The position numbers were made by a program, and so were the translations under genes. Below the pieces are notes generated by a model. That model had not been told where the DNA came from, made no database searches, and was given only the letters and a program-made list of their open reading frames with translations. From Kiritimatiellia bacterium (lineage in GTDB: Bacteria > Verrucomicrobiota > Kiritimatiellia > RFP12 > UBA1067), in assembly GCA_016302985.1 (NCBI GenBank), contig JAEDMN010000076.1, positions 1 through 13,281 of the forward strand: a stretch of 13,281 nucleotides of DNA. The letters run 5' to 3'. Shown in pieces: positions 1 through 7,032 of this stretch (position 1 is the stretch's first letter; every line of letters starts with the position of its first letter).

Positions 1-402
1 CTTGTTCTTCATCATCGGGCGCGCCACGGCGCGCGTGAAGAGGAACGTGCCCTTCAGGTTGACGTTCAGCACGGCGTCCCAGTCGGCGTCGCTCATGCGC
101 ATGAGCAGGCCGTCCTTCGTGATGCCGGCGTTGTTGACCATGATGTCGACTTTGCCGAACGTGTCGATCGTCTTCTTCACGCAGGCGTCCACGTCCGCGC
201 TCTCGGCGACGTTGCAGCCGATGCCGATCGCGTCGGAGCCGAGGCCCTTGACGATGCCGACCGTCTCCTCGCACCATTCGGCCTTGAGGTCGACGACGGC
301 GACCTTCGCGCCGCGCGCCGCAAGCGTCTTCGCGATCATCTGGCCGATGCCGCGGGCCGCGCCCGTGACGATGGCGACCTTGCCTTCGAGGTTCTTCTCC
401 AT
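1..402 (-). CDS. fabG: 3-oxoacyl-[acyl-carrier-protein] reductase FabG, 3' end beyond window
   Basis: Short-chain dehydrogenase of type II fatty-acid synthesis, reducing 3-oxoacyl-ACP to 3-hydroxyacyl-ACP in the cytoplasm. The 134 visible residues give a Rossmann fold: cofactor loop TGAARGIG at 13-20, Asp38 at the end of the second strand, NNAG at 90-93, ITKDGLLMRM at 94-103 as in FabG proteins, and the conserved Asn in VNLKG (Asn115). The catalytic Ser-Tyr-Lys lies beyond the left edge; FabG is usually about 245 residues. The ATG at 402 is preceded by an AAGGAGAG ribosome-binding site in the 47-bp gap after fabD, so the two genes probably form one fatty-acid unit. Arg17 fits NADPH use, whereas Asp38 is a classical NAD(H) marker, so cofactor choice is unclear. 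Another SDR is possible, but the fabD neighbour and the LLMRM segment make FabG the best call. Confidence 0.93.
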   Translation of the reverse strand, partial: MEKNLEGKVAIVTGAARGIGQMIAKTLAARGAKVAVVDLKAEWCEETVGIVKGLGSDAIGIGCNVAESADVDACVKKTIDTFGKVDIMVNNAGITKDGLLMRMSDADWDAVLNVNLKGTFLFTRAVARPMMKNK

Positions 403-449
403 GATTCTCTCCTTGATTCCTTGAGGTTGCAATGGATCGACGGGGCCGC

Positions 450-1370
450 TTACAGCGCGGCCGCCGTGGCGTCAAGCGACGCGAGGTCGCCGACGTTGAA
501 CGTCGCGAGCGCCGCGTCGATCTTCTTGATCAGGCCCGAGAGGACCTTGCCCGGCCCGAACTCGACGAAGCGCGTGCAGCCGAGGGCCTTCGCGGCCTCG
601 ACGTCCGCCGCCCAGTTCGTCGTGCCCGTCACCTGCTCGAGCATGAGCGCCTTGATCTCGGCCGGATCGGACGAGTGGGGCTTGCCCGTGACGTTGGAGA
701 GCACCGGGAACTTCGGCGCGCTGAACGTGATGCCGTCCAGCACCGGGGCGAGCTTCTCGCGCGCGGGCTGCATGAACTTCGAGTGGAAGCCGCCGGCCGT
801 CGCGAGCGGAATCGCGCGCTTGATGCCGAGCTCCTTGGCGATCGTCGCCGCGGCCGCGACCGCGTCCTTCGAGCCGGACAGGACCTGCTGCGCCGCGGAG
901 TTGACGTTGGCCACCGTGCAGCCGCTCTTCTCGCAGAGCTGCGCGAGCTGGTCGGACGAAGCGCCCACGATCGCGATCATGCCGCTCGGGGTGGCCTCGC
1001 AGGCCTCCTGCATGAAGCGGCCGCGCGCCTCGAGCACCTTCAGCGTCGAGTCGAAGTCCAGCACGCCGGCGGCGCAGAGCGCGCCCCACTCGCCGAGCGA
1101 CAGGCCGGCCGCGCACGCGAAGGACGTCGGGCGGCGCTTCTGCAGCGCGAGGTAGCCGGCGTAGCTCGTGACGAAGATGGCGGGCTGGCAGACGTTGGAC
1201 TTGGTGAGCTCCTCGGCGGGGCCCTCGAAGCAGATCTTCTTCAGGTCGAAGCCCAGCACCGCGTTCGCCTTGTCGAACAGCGCCATCAGCTCGGCGTCGG
1301 CCTCGGCGAAATCCTTGCCCATGCCGGGGACCTGCGCGCCCTGGCCTGCGAAAATGCAGCAATCGGACAT
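450..1370 (-). CDS. fabD: Malonyl-CoA:ACP transacylase FabD
   Basis: Transfers malonyl from CoA to acyl carrier protein, supplying the extender unit for fatty-acid elongation. The 306-residue product matches the usual FabD size (about 310). The N-terminus carries FAGQGAQVPGMG (residues 7-18). The nucleophile elbow is GLSLGE with Ser91, Arg118 lies in the GRFMQEA segment, and the partner histidine is His196 in GGFHSKFM. These correspond to Ser92, Arg117 and His201 of the E. coli enzyme. The ATG at 1370 is chosen because the family's conserved N-terminus begins there. A purine-rich AGGAAGAGAG precedes it, and the in-frame extension upstream only reads through rsmB in a wrong frame. Its leader contains a small perfect hairpin at 1413-1425 (5-bp stem, 3-nt loop) of unknown role. 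A promoter at 1447-1475 implies that fabD-fabG is transcribed separately from rsmB. Confidence 0.96.
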   Translation of the reverse strand: MSDCCIFAGQGAQVPGMGKDFAEADAELMALFDKANAVLGFDLKKICFEGPAEELTKSNVCQPAIFVTSYAGYLALQKRRPTSFACAAGLSLGEWGALCAAGVLDFDSTLKVLEARGRFMQEACEATPSGMIAIVGASSDQLAQLCEKSGCTVANVNSAAQQVLSGSKDAVAAAATIAKELGIKRAIPLATAGGFHSKFMQPAREKLAPVLDGITFSAPKFPVLSNVTGKPHSSDPAEIKALMLEQVTGTTNWAADVEAAKALGCTRFVEFGPGKVLSGLIKKIDAALATFNVGDLASLDATAAAL

Positions 1371-1446
1371 GTTTCTCTCTTCCTCTGTTTCTTTTTTCGA
1401 TTCAGGCGGGACGTCCGCAACGGACCCCACCCGTCTATTGGAAAGC

Positions 1447-1475
1447 ATTATAGCAAAAAAATCCCCTTCGGTCAC
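1447..1475 (-). promoter_or_regulatory. Putative sigma70 promoter for fabD-fabG, extended -10
   Basis: On the minus strand a perfect TATAAT at 1452-1447 is preceded by TGC, giving an extended -10. A GTGACC -35-like hexamer (4 of 6 to TTGACA) lies at 1475-1470 with a 17-bp spacer, overlapping the rsmB stop codon. Predicted transcription starts near 1440, leaving a leader of about 70 nt before fabD. The same TGCTATAAT core is seen ahead of lpxD and epmA. Confidence 0.7.
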
Positions 1476-1487
1476 GCGCGCCGGAGG
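1455..1487 (-). terminator. Possible intrinsic terminator at the end of rsmB
   Basis: On the minus strand CCTCCGG (1487-1481) and CCGAAGG (1471-1465) can pair with one C-A mismatch around a 9-nt loop, with the rsmB stop codon at the loop's 3' edge. GGA and then seven T residues (1461-1455) follow. The stem is imperfect and overlaps the fabD promoter, so this is a weak call. Confidence 0.3.
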
Positions 1488-2626
1488 GCGCAGGCGAAGG
1501 CGCCGTCGTGGCCGGTCTCGAACGGCAGCGACTCGCGACGGGCGACCTCGGAGAATTCCGGATGCGCGGCGAGGAACTTCGCCACCTGGTCCGCGTTCTC
1601 CTCGGGCTCGTTGGAGCAGGTGGAGTAGACGAGCAGGCCGCCCGGCGCGACATGCGCGGCCGCCGACTCGAGGATCTCGGCCTGGAGGCCCGTGAGCTGC
1701 GTGAGGTGCTCCGCGTCCCAGCGCCAGCGCGCGTCGGGGCGGCGGCGGAGGACGCCCGTGTTGCTGCAGGGCGCGTCGACCAGCACGCGGTCGAAGAGGC
1801 CGGCGTCCGCGGGGAGGGCCTGCACGGCCTCGACCCAGCCGAGCTTCATCCGCGCCAGGTTGGTCTGCAGGCGGCGGAGCCGCTTCGGGTTCACCTCCTG
1901 CGCGACGAGGCGTCCGCCCCCGAGGCGCCACGCGATCTGGACGGTCTTGCCGCCCGGGGCCGCGCAGAAGTCGAGCGCGGACAAGCCCGGCTTCACGTCC
2001 AGCAGTTCGATGGCGCCGGCCGTCGCGGGGTCCTGCACGAGGAACGCGCCGTCCGCGAAGCCCGCCACGTCCGCGACCTTCCGCCCGCGCGCCAGCTTCT
2101 CGAAGCGGTCCGGGTAGGCGAGCCACGTCTCGGCGGGCTGGTTGTGCCACTTCGCCAGGGCCTCGGCGTTCGCCGCGCCGAAGCGCGCGGTCCAGCGCCG
2201 CACGAGCGCGTTCGGGTAGCTCTCGCGCTCCGCCAGGGGGGCGGCGGCGAGCTTCGCCTGGAACTCCTCGCGGCGGCGGACCAGGTTGCGCAGCACGCCG
2301 TTCACGACGCGGTCGAGCCGCTTGTCGCGTCCGCTCATCTTCGCCGCGGCGACGGTCTCGTTCACGGCCGCGAAGTCCGGCACGTCCGGCATGTAGAGGA
2401 CCTGCGCGGCGCCCACGAGCACGAGCGCCTCGAGCTCGCCCTTCGGCCATCTCTTCATCAGCTCGCCGAGGACGGACCGGAGCGCGCGGAAGCGCCGCAC
2501 GACGGTGTAGACGAGGTCCTGCACGAACGCCCGGTCCTCGCCGGCCTGCGGCAGCATCTCGTTCGGGAAATCGTGCGTCGCCAGCCAGCGCTGCACGACG
2601 AAGGCGGCTGTGCGGCGGCTGTTCAC
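1472..2626 (-). CDS. rsmB: 16S rRNA (cytosine-C5)-methyltransferase RsmB (Sun/Fmu)
   Basis: SAM-dependent enzyme predicted to methylate C967 (E. coli numbering) of 16S rRNA. The 384-residue product has an N-terminal NusB-like helical RNA-binding domain (about 1-140), then a linker and a Rossmann methyltransferase domain. SAM motif I is LDFCAAPGGKT (218-228). Motif IV is DAPCSNTG with Cys287, and motif VI is YSTCSNEPEEN with Cys337, the usual nucleophile; the two-cysteine arrangement is diagnostic of RNA m5C methyltransferases. The N-terminal NusB-like domain separates RsmB from the RsmF/NOP2 types. The start is GTG at 2626, overlapping the ridA stop as GTGA, so translation is probably coupled to ridA. 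It is somewhat shorter than E. coli RsmB (429 residues). Confidence 0.95.
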   Translation of the reverse strand: MNSRRTAAFVVQRWLATHDFPNEMLPQAGEDRAFVQDLVYTVVRRFRALRSVLGELMKRWPKGELEALVLVGAAQVLYMPDVPDFAAVNETVAAAKMSGRDKRLDRVVNGVLRNLVRRREEFQAKLAAAPLAERESYPNALVRRWTARFGAANAEALAKWHNQPAETWLAYPDRFEKLARGRKVADVAGFADGAFLVQDPATAGAIELLDVKPGLSALDFCAAPGGKTVQIAWRLGGGRLVAQEVNPKRLRRLQTNLARMKLGWVEAVQALPADAGLFDRVLVDAPCSNTGVLRRRPDARWRWDAEHLTQLTGLQAEILESAAAHVAPGGLLVYSTCSNEPEENADQVAKFLAAHPEFSEVARRESLPFETGHDGAFACALRRA

Positions 2627-2997
2627 AGCGCGGCGACCGCCTCGATCTCAAGCTTCACGTCCTTCGGCAGACGCGCGACCTCGACGCAGCTGCGCGCGGG
2701 CTTCGTCGCGCCGAACATCTCGGCGTAGACCGCGTTCAGAGCGGCGAAGTCGTTCATGTCCTTGATGAAGACCGTGGTCTTGACGACGCGGTCCAGACCG
2801 GCGCCGGCCGCCTCGAGCACCTGCTTCAGGTTCGCGATCGCCTGGCGCGTCTGGCCCTCGATCGTCGTCGCCGTGACCGCGCCGACGGCGGGGTCGATCG
2901 GAATCTGGCCCGAGCACCACACGAAACCGCCGGCCTTGATCGCCTGCGAATACGGCCCCAGCGCCTTCGGCGCCTTCTCAGTCGAGACAACATCCAT
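2623..2997 (-). CDS. ridA: RidA family enamine/imine deaminase (YjgF/YER057c)
   Basis: Small cytoplasmic protein that hydrolyses reactive 2-aminoacrylate-type enamines and imines released by PLP enzymes, protecting other PLP enzymes from damage. The 124 residues match the family's length. Expected active-site residues are present: Tyr16 in GPYSQA, Ser29 in WCSGQIP, Arg102 and Cys104 in ARSCVEVARLP, and Glu117 in the terminal KLEIEAVA signature. The ATG at 2997 is fixed by an AGGAGG Shine-Dalgarno at 3009-3004 with a 6-nt spacer, one of the best in the window. It follows yidC by 67 bp, which hold a strong hairpin and a heptamer repeat, and it overlaps rsmB by 4 bp. A functional link with the YggS-type PLP protein at 7948-8721 is plausible, but they are not in one operon. 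Confidence 0.96.
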   Translation of the reverse strand: MDVVSTEKAPKALGPYSQAIKAGGFVWCSGQIPIDPAVGAVTATTIEGQTRQAIANLKQVLEAAGAGLDRVVKTTVFIKDMNDFAALNAVYAEMFGATKPARSCVEVARLPKDVKLEIEAVAAL

Positions 2998-3011
2998 TTC
3001 GCACCTCCTGC

Positions 3012-3032
3012 GGGGCGACGAGACGTCGCCCC
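3012..3032 (-). repeat. GC-rich perfect hairpin between yidC and ridA
   Basis: A perfect 9-bp stem (3012-3020 with 3024-3032, sequence GGGGCGACG and its complement) closes a 3-nt loop. In the yidC-ridA transcript it sits just 2 nt upstream of the ridA Shine-Dalgarno. No T-run follows on the minus strand, so it does not look like an intrinsic terminator. It could be an mRNA stability or processing element, or a dispersed REP-like palindrome. Confidence 0.6.
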
Positions 3033-3041
3033 CTACCGGTC

Positions 3042-3062
3042 ATTCAACGTTCAACCTTCAAC
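3042..3062. repeat. Three tandem heptamers NTTCAAC
   Basis: Three consecutive 7-bp units (ATTCAAC, GTTCAAC, CTTCAAC on the plus strand) occupy the gap immediately downstream of the yidC stop. Only the first base varies. With the adjacent hairpin they fill most of the 67-bp yidC-ridA spacer. Confidence 0.6.
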
Positions 3063-3064
3063 GC

Positions 3065-4816
3065 TCACCCGTGCCGGCGCATCTGGCGCGAGACGGGCAT
3101 CTCGACCGCGTCGGGCTCGACCGCGCCGCCCTTCGCCGGGGCGGCGGGCGTTCCGTAGCGCCGCTTGACCCACCAGGCCTGCGCCACGCCGAACGCCGTG
3201 CTCAGGGCCCAGTAGAGGGAGAGCGCGCTCGGGAAGTTGTAGAACATGAAGAGCATCATCAGCGGCATCATGACCATCATCATCTGCTGCTGCTTGTTGT
3301 CGCCCGAGGACGGGGTGAACGCGCTCTGCAGCATCGTGAGGCCCGCCATCGCGAGCGGCAGGATGTTCAGGCCGCCGAACGGGAACCAGCTCGCGAAGAG
3401 CGCCTCCGGTTCGGAGAGGTCCGAGATCCACAGGAACGGCGCGTAGCGCAGCTCGACCGCGGCGCGCAGCACCGTGAACAGCGCGATGAACACCGGGATC
3501 TGCACGAGCATCGGCAGGCAGCTGGAGAGCGGGTTCACCTTGTGCTCGCGGTAGAGCGCCATCGTCTCCTGCTGCAGGCGCTGCGGGTTGTCCTTGTACT
3601 TCCGCTGGACCTCCTTCATCAGCGGCTGGATCTCCTGCATCTTGCGCATGCCGAGCGTGCTCTTGTGCGTGAGCGGCCAGAAGAGCAGGCGCACGAGGAT
3701 CGTGAGCAGGATGATCGCCACGCCGTAGTTCGGAATCGCGGAGTTGAAGAGGTTCAGCACCCAGACGAGCGGATAGCAGAGCCAGCGCCACATGCCGAAC
3801 TCCATCACGTCCTTCATGCCGAGGTCCCAGAGCAGGGCCTGCTTCTTCGGGCCGACGTAGAGCGTGTACGTGCGCTTCGCGGGCACGCCCGCGAACGCGG
3901 CGGACGCGGAGACGCGCTTCAGCGCGTACTCCTGCTTCGAGACGTCGCGCGCCATCGTCGCGCGGAAGCCGGCGTTCGGCTCGCTGCACGCGGCCAGGGC
4001 CGTCACGAAGAAGCGGCTCTTCACCGCCACCCACTCCTGGCGGCCGGGGATGTCGACGCGGGAGACGGCCGGGATGCCGGCGGCCTTCCGGCTGCCGCCG
4101 CAGCCTCCCATGCTGTTCACGAGATAGCTCTTGAGCGGGTCCTCGTCGCCGTGGTGCACGACCCGGGGCTTCTTCCCGTCGAGCGCCCAGGAGTCGATGG
4201 AGAGGATGTCGTTCTTGGACGTGCCCATCTCCATGCCGCCCAGCCCGAGCCGGTGCGACGCGGCCGCGTCCGCCTTCGCGAAGTCCTCCTCGACCTCGAT
4301 GCGGTAGCCCGCCTTCAGCGCGACCGTGCGGGTCAGGTAGGCGTTGCGGAACGTCACGGCCCCGTCCTTCTCGGACACGACCTCGAAGTCGGCGTCGGGC
4401 TCGACGCCGGCGAGGCCCTCGAGCGCGAGCACGGGCGACTCCGCGAAATCGAGGCGCAGCGCGGGATTCGCCTCCGAGACCGCGCCCGGCTTCTCCGCGT
4501 ACTGCAGCATCGTCGCCCGGCGGATCACCGCGCCATGCGACGAGAGCTCGAGCTCCATCTCGGCGTTCGCGAGCTTCACAAGCTTCTCGGGCGCCTTCGG
4601 CGCGGCGGGCTTCGCCGGTTCGGCGGCGGGCGCCGGGACCGCGGGCTTCGACGCCTCGGCCGCGGGGGCGGCGGGGGCGGACTGCGCGGCCGTCTGCGCG
4701 ACGGCGGTGCGCGCGTTCGTCTCGGCGGCCTTCTTCTGCTCGAGGAACGAATGGCACATCCAGCCCACCAGGACGAGGCCCAGCAGGATCGCGATCAACT
4801 TCTCTTGTTTGTTCAT
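3065..4816 (-). CDS. yidC: Membrane protein insertase YidC (Oxa1/Alb3 family)
   Basis: Inserts and folds inner-membrane proteins, alone or with SecYEG. The 583-residue product is the long Gram-negative form. It has an N-terminal membrane helix (about 7-23), an Ala/Pro-rich linker (about 31-80), a periplasmic beta-supersandwich domain (about 80-335) and a C-terminal five-helix insertase core. The conserved hydrophilic-groove arginine is Arg376 in ILVRLLFWPLTHKS. The cytoplasmic coiled hairpin covers about 388-428. The later helices include PMLVQIPVFIALF (435-447) and a very Met-rich segment (511-524) before NFPSALSLYW. The tail is short and basic (RQMRRHG). The ATG at 4816 follows an AGAGG ribosome-binding site in a 41-bp gap after yidD. 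The gene sits in the conserved rpmH-rnpA-yidD-yidC order. Confidence 0.97.
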   Translation of the reverse strand: MNKQEKLIAILLGLVLVGWMCHSFLEQKKAAETNARTAVAQTAAQSAPAAPAAEASKPAVPAPAAEPAKPAAPKAPEKLVKLANAEMELELSSHGAVIRRATMLQYAEKPGAVSEANPALRLDFAESPVLALEGLAGVEPDADFEVVSEKDGAVTFRNAYLTRTVALKAGYRIEVEEDFAKADAAASHRLGLGGMEMGTSKNDILSIDSWALDGKKPRVVHHGDEDPLKSYLVNSMGGCGGSRKAAGIPAVSRVDIPGRQEWVAVKSRFFVTALAACSEPNAGFRATMARDVSKQEYALKRVSASAAFAGVPAKRTYTLYVGPKKQALLWDLGMKDVMEFGMWRWLCYPLVWVLNLFNSAIPNYGVAIILLTILVRLLFWPLTHKSTLGMRKMQEIQPLMKEVQRKYKDNPQRLQQETMALYREHKVNPLSSCLPMLVQIPVFIALFTVLRAAVELRYAPFLWISDLSEPEALFASWFPFGGLNILPLAMAGLTMLQSAFTPSSGDNKQQQMMMVMMPLMMLFMFYNFPSALSLYWALSTAFGVAQAWWVKRRYGTPAAPAKGGAVEPDAVEMPVSRQMRRHG

Positions 4817-4857
4817 TTGAACCTCTGGAAATCAGGGGAAACGGGAAAGTCGGCGGA

Positions 4858-5103
4858 TCAGATGCAGGGGAAGTCGTTCTTCCAGGACCCCTTCGGCGGC
4901 ACGGGGTCGTAGCCGCTCTTCCCGAAGGGATGGCATCTCAGCAGACGCCACGCGGCGAGGATGCTCCCCTTCAGCGCGCCATGGACCCGCAGGGCCTCGA
5001 TCGCGAAGTTCGAGCAGGACGGCTCGAACCGGCAGCATCCGTAGAACAGCGGCGAAAGGACGATCTGGTACGCCCGCACCAGCAGGATCAGGACCTGCTT
5101 CAC
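4858..5103 (-). CDS. yidD: Membrane protein insertion efficiency factor YidD
   Basis: Small cytoplasmic-face protein that assists YidC-dependent membrane protein insertion. The 81-residue product has an amphipathic N-terminal helix (LILLVRAYQIVLSPLF) and the family's cysteine pattern: GCCRFEPSCSNFA, then GSILAAWRLLRCHPFGKSGYDPVP. The start is GTG at 5103, overlapping the rnpA stop as GTGA. An in-frame opening extends far upstream through rnpA, but it is rejected because rnpA is real in another frame and the family begins here. The gene lies between rnpA and yidC, its standard place. Confidence 0.95.
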   Translation of the reverse strand: MKQVLILLVRAYQIVLSPLFYGCCRFEPSCSNFAIEALRVHGALKGSILAAWRLLRCHPFGKSGYDPVPPKGSWKNDFPCI

Positions 5104-5429
5104 GGCAGCACCCCGCCCTTCCGGGCCAGATGGCGCAGTTCGTCCATGACGTCCGCCGTGCGCTTCCCGGCCAGGGCGGCGCGGCCGACGAGGACCCAGT
5201 CGACGTCCCGCGGAAGCTCGGGCGCAAGCAGCCGGAAGCCCTCGCGCATGATCCGCTTCGCACGGTTGCGGTCCACCGCGTCGTGGAAGCTCTTCTTGGA
5301 AACGACGACGCCGGCCTGTCCGCCGGCGTCGGTAGAGCGCAACGCCCACGCGACGAAGAGACGCCCCTTCAGCGGGCGCCCCCGGTCGAAGACGCTCCTG
5401 TACTTCGCTCCGGGGAGTCGCGTGGACAT
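5100..5429 (-). CDS. rnpA: Ribonuclease P protein component RnpA
   Basis: Basic protein cofactor of RNase P, which together with the RNase P RNA matures tRNA 5' ends. The 109 residues match the family's length. The signature RNR motif is present as RNRAKRIMREGFR (54-66), preceded by VVVSKKSFHDAVD, where the VSKK segment belongs to the central cleft. The ATG at 5429 lies 14 bp after the rpmH stop; the only Shine-Dalgarno candidate is AGGA about 11 nt upstream, so initiation may be weak or coupled to rpmH. The 3' end overlaps yidD by 4 bp. Confidence 0.96.
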   Translation of the reverse strand: MSTRLPGAKYRSVFDRGRPLKGRLFVAWALRSTDAGGQAGVVVSKKSFHDAVDRNRAKRIMREGFRLLAPELPRDVDWVLVGRAALAGKRTADVMDELRHLARKGGVLP

Positions 5430-5443
5430 CTACTCGGGAGTCC

Positions 5444-5581
5444 TTAGACCTGCGTCAGGCGCTTGCGGCCCTTGGCGCGACGGCGCGCGAGAACCTTGCG
5501 ACCGCCCTTCGTCGCCTTACGAGCACGGAAACCGATCTTGCGCGCACGCTTGATCTTAGACGGCTGCCACATCATCTTCAT
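5444..5581 (-). CDS. rpmH: 50S ribosomal protein L34
   Basis: Very basic 45-residue protein of the large ribosomal subunit. It reads MKMMWQPSKIKRARK at the N-terminus, followed by GFRARKATKGGRKVLARRR and ending KGRKRLTQV. This aligns along its length with L34, including the QPS, GFRAR, GRKVLARRRAKGRK blocks. The codons use more T-ending triplets (CGT, GCT, GGT) than the neighbouring genes, as expected for a highly expressed gene. The ATG at 5581 is the first of three Met codons and is preceded by AAGGAAGGA about 10 nt upstream. It is the first gene of the rpmH-rnpA-yidD-yidC-ridA-rsmB unit and lies just downstream of a strong promoter. Confidence 0.97.
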   Translation of the reverse strand: MKMMWQPSKIKRARKIGFRARKATKGGRKVLARRRAKGRKRLTQV

Positions 5582-5618
5582 GGTATTTCATTCCTTCCTT
5601 GGTGAAAAGTGAGTTGGA

Positions 5619-5647
5619 ATTATATCAAAAGGTTCGCCCGCGTGCAA
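5619..5647 (-). promoter_or_regulatory. Strong sigma70 promoter for the rpmH operon
   Basis: On the minus strand TTGCAC (5647-5642) and TATAAT (5624-5619) are separated by 17 bp, and TGA before the -10 makes it an extended -10. Transcription would start near 5612, about 30 nt upstream of the rpmH ATG. The -35 begins only about 5 bp after the GH20 stop codon. This is the best canonical promoter in the window and fits the high demand for L34. Confidence 0.85.
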
Positions 5648-5652
5648 GAGGG

Positions 5653-7029
5653 CTAGAAGCGCGGGAGCTTGTCGCGCGAGTCCTGCATGCCGCCGGGCCG
5701 GTTGCGCAGCAGCCAGACCTGGTCGTGCTCCGCGCGGAGGAAGCGCAGGCGCCGCTCGTCGCGCCGGTTGCAGGCCGCGTCCACGAGGTTCGCCATGTGG
5801 ACGATCTCCTGCGCCCAGACGTTCGGGAAGGCTCCGGACGCGTACTGCGACGCCGCGTGGCGGCAGCCCTCGGCGATGGACGAGATCTCGGCGAGCACGT
5901 GGTCCGTGAGCCCCGGATGGCGGGAGTAGCCGCGGTCGTTCGCGAGGATGCGGAAGAGCTCGCTCGCGTTCGCGCGCATCGCGCCGCCACGCAGGTAGAG
6001 CGTGCCGAGGCGCAGCAGGGTGCCGCCGAGCGGCACGCCCATGACGGAGTCGAGCGCCTCCTCGAGGTTCATCTTGTTCGCGGGCGCCCCCTGGCACGCG
6101 AGGCTGCCGCCGAGGATCAGCCCCGGCAGCGAGGCCGCGAGCGGCTGCCAGTGCCCGCCGTCGCCCCAGTCCGTCACCATGAAGCCCTTCGCGCCGAAGC
6201 GCCGCCCCGCCTGCTCCGCGGCCATCATGTTCTCGCGCATGTTCTCCACGCGCCCCGCCAGCGAGTTCCAGCTGCTCGTGCCCGGGCACACGTAGAAGTC
6301 GAGGCCGGCGTTCCGGAACTGCTCCGCCTCCTTCATGAAGGGATGGTTCGCCTCGTAGCCCCAGTCGAGCGCGATCAGGTCCTTCGGCAGCTCGGGGACG
6401 AGCTCGGGGTGGCGCAGCACCACGTCGCCCCAGAACATCGGCCGCCGGCCGCGCGCCCGCGCCAGGTCCGCGACCTTCTTCAGGAACTCGAGGTAGACGC
6501 GCCCCTCGCCCTTCGCCTTCACGGCGGCCGCGCTGCGGCCCTCGCCCAGCAGGTCGAACGTCTCGTCGCAGCCGATGTTGAAGAGCCGCGAGTCGAAGTT
6601 CGGCAGCAGCTCGTCGTAGAGCCCCGCGAGGAAGTCGAGGGACGCCGGGTCGGTCGGGCAGAGCGTCGTGGGGTCCTTCCTGAACCCGCCCCAGGGAAGC
6701 GGCGCGCCGCCCTGCGGCAGCTCGGCGAGGCCGTTGTAGGCGGGCCGCGCGAGCCAGCGTTCGAGGTGGCCGAAGGAGTTCTGATTGGGCACGAGCTCGA
6801 TGCCCTGCATCGCGCAGTAGGCGTCGAGCGCGCGGATCTCCGCGGCCGTCAGGGGCGAGGCCTTCTCCCAGACGGCGCGGTGGGCCGAATAGGCGAAGGT
6901 GTGCTCGGTGTAGAGCTGGAACTGGTTGTAGTCGAACTTCGCGAGGAGGTCGACGATCAGCTTGAGCGTGCCCATCGTCGGGACCTTGTCCCGGCTGATG
7001 TCCAGCATGTAGGAACGGACCTCGAACAT
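5653..7029 (-). CDS. Glycoside hydrolase family 20 (beta-N-acetylhexosaminidase-like) catalytic domain protein
   Basis: Predicted GH20 enzyme that would release terminal beta-linked N-acetylglucosamine or N-acetylgalactosamine by substrate-assisted catalysis. The 458 residues open directly on strand 1 of the (beta/alpha)8 barrel (SYMLDISRDKVPTMGTL). Then come LYTEHTFAY (39-47), PNQNSFGHLERWL (81-93) and the catalytic pair Asp155-Glu156 in IGCDETFDLLGEG. FWGDVV (199-204), LDWGYEA (221-227), CPGTSSWNS (248-256) and VTDWGDGGHW (285-294) follow. The zincin-like N-terminal domain usual in GH20 enzymes is absent, and no signal peptide is visible, so the product looks cytoplasmic. The ATG at 7029 comes one codon after the in-frame TAG of the preceding gene, so the two are probably translationally coupled. 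Substrate specificity cannot be read from the sequence. Confidence 0.85.
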   Translation of the reverse strand: MFEVRSYMLDISRDKVPTMGTLKLIVDLLAKFDYNQFQLYTEHTFAYSAHRAVWEKASPLTAAEIRALDAYCAMQGIELVPNQNSFGHLERWLARPAYNGLAELPQGGAPLPWGGFRKDPTTLCPTDPASLDFLAGLYDELLPNFDSRLFNIGCDETFDLLGEGRSAAAVKAKGEGRVYLEFLKKVADLARARGRRPMFWGDVVLRHPELVPELPKDLIALDWGYEANHPFMKEAEQFRNAGLDFYVCPGTSSWNSLAGRVENMRENMMAAEQAGRRFGAKGFMVTDWGDGGHWQPLAASLPGLILGGSLACQGAPANKMNLEEALDSVMGVPLGGTLLRLGTLYLRGGAMRANASELFRILANDRGYSRHPGLTDHVLAEISSIAEGCRHAASQYASGAFPNVWAQEIVHMANLVDAACNRRDERRLRFLRAEHDQVWLLRNRPGGMQDSRDKLPRF

Positions 7030-7032
7030 GGC

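Noticed and set aside
1371..2651. Extension of fabD upstream through rsmB as a 733-residue protein
   Set aside because: The extension is Arg-rich shadow sequence of rsmB in a different frame and contains the fabD promoter region. FabD starts at 1370.
3012..3032. Intrinsic terminator after yidC
   Set aside because: The stem is strong, but on the minus strand it is followed by the ridA Shine-Dalgarno and not a T-run.
2756..4912. 718-codon plus-strand open frame
   Set aside because: Antisense to ridA and yidC, compositionally biased (Arg, His, Glu, Leu), with no recognisable domain. It is a shadow of yidC.
5104..5349. Upstream extension of yidD through rnpA
   Set aside because: The extra N-terminus is an out-of-frame reading of rnpA. 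The GTG at 5103, overlapping the rnpA stop, gives the normal YidD length.
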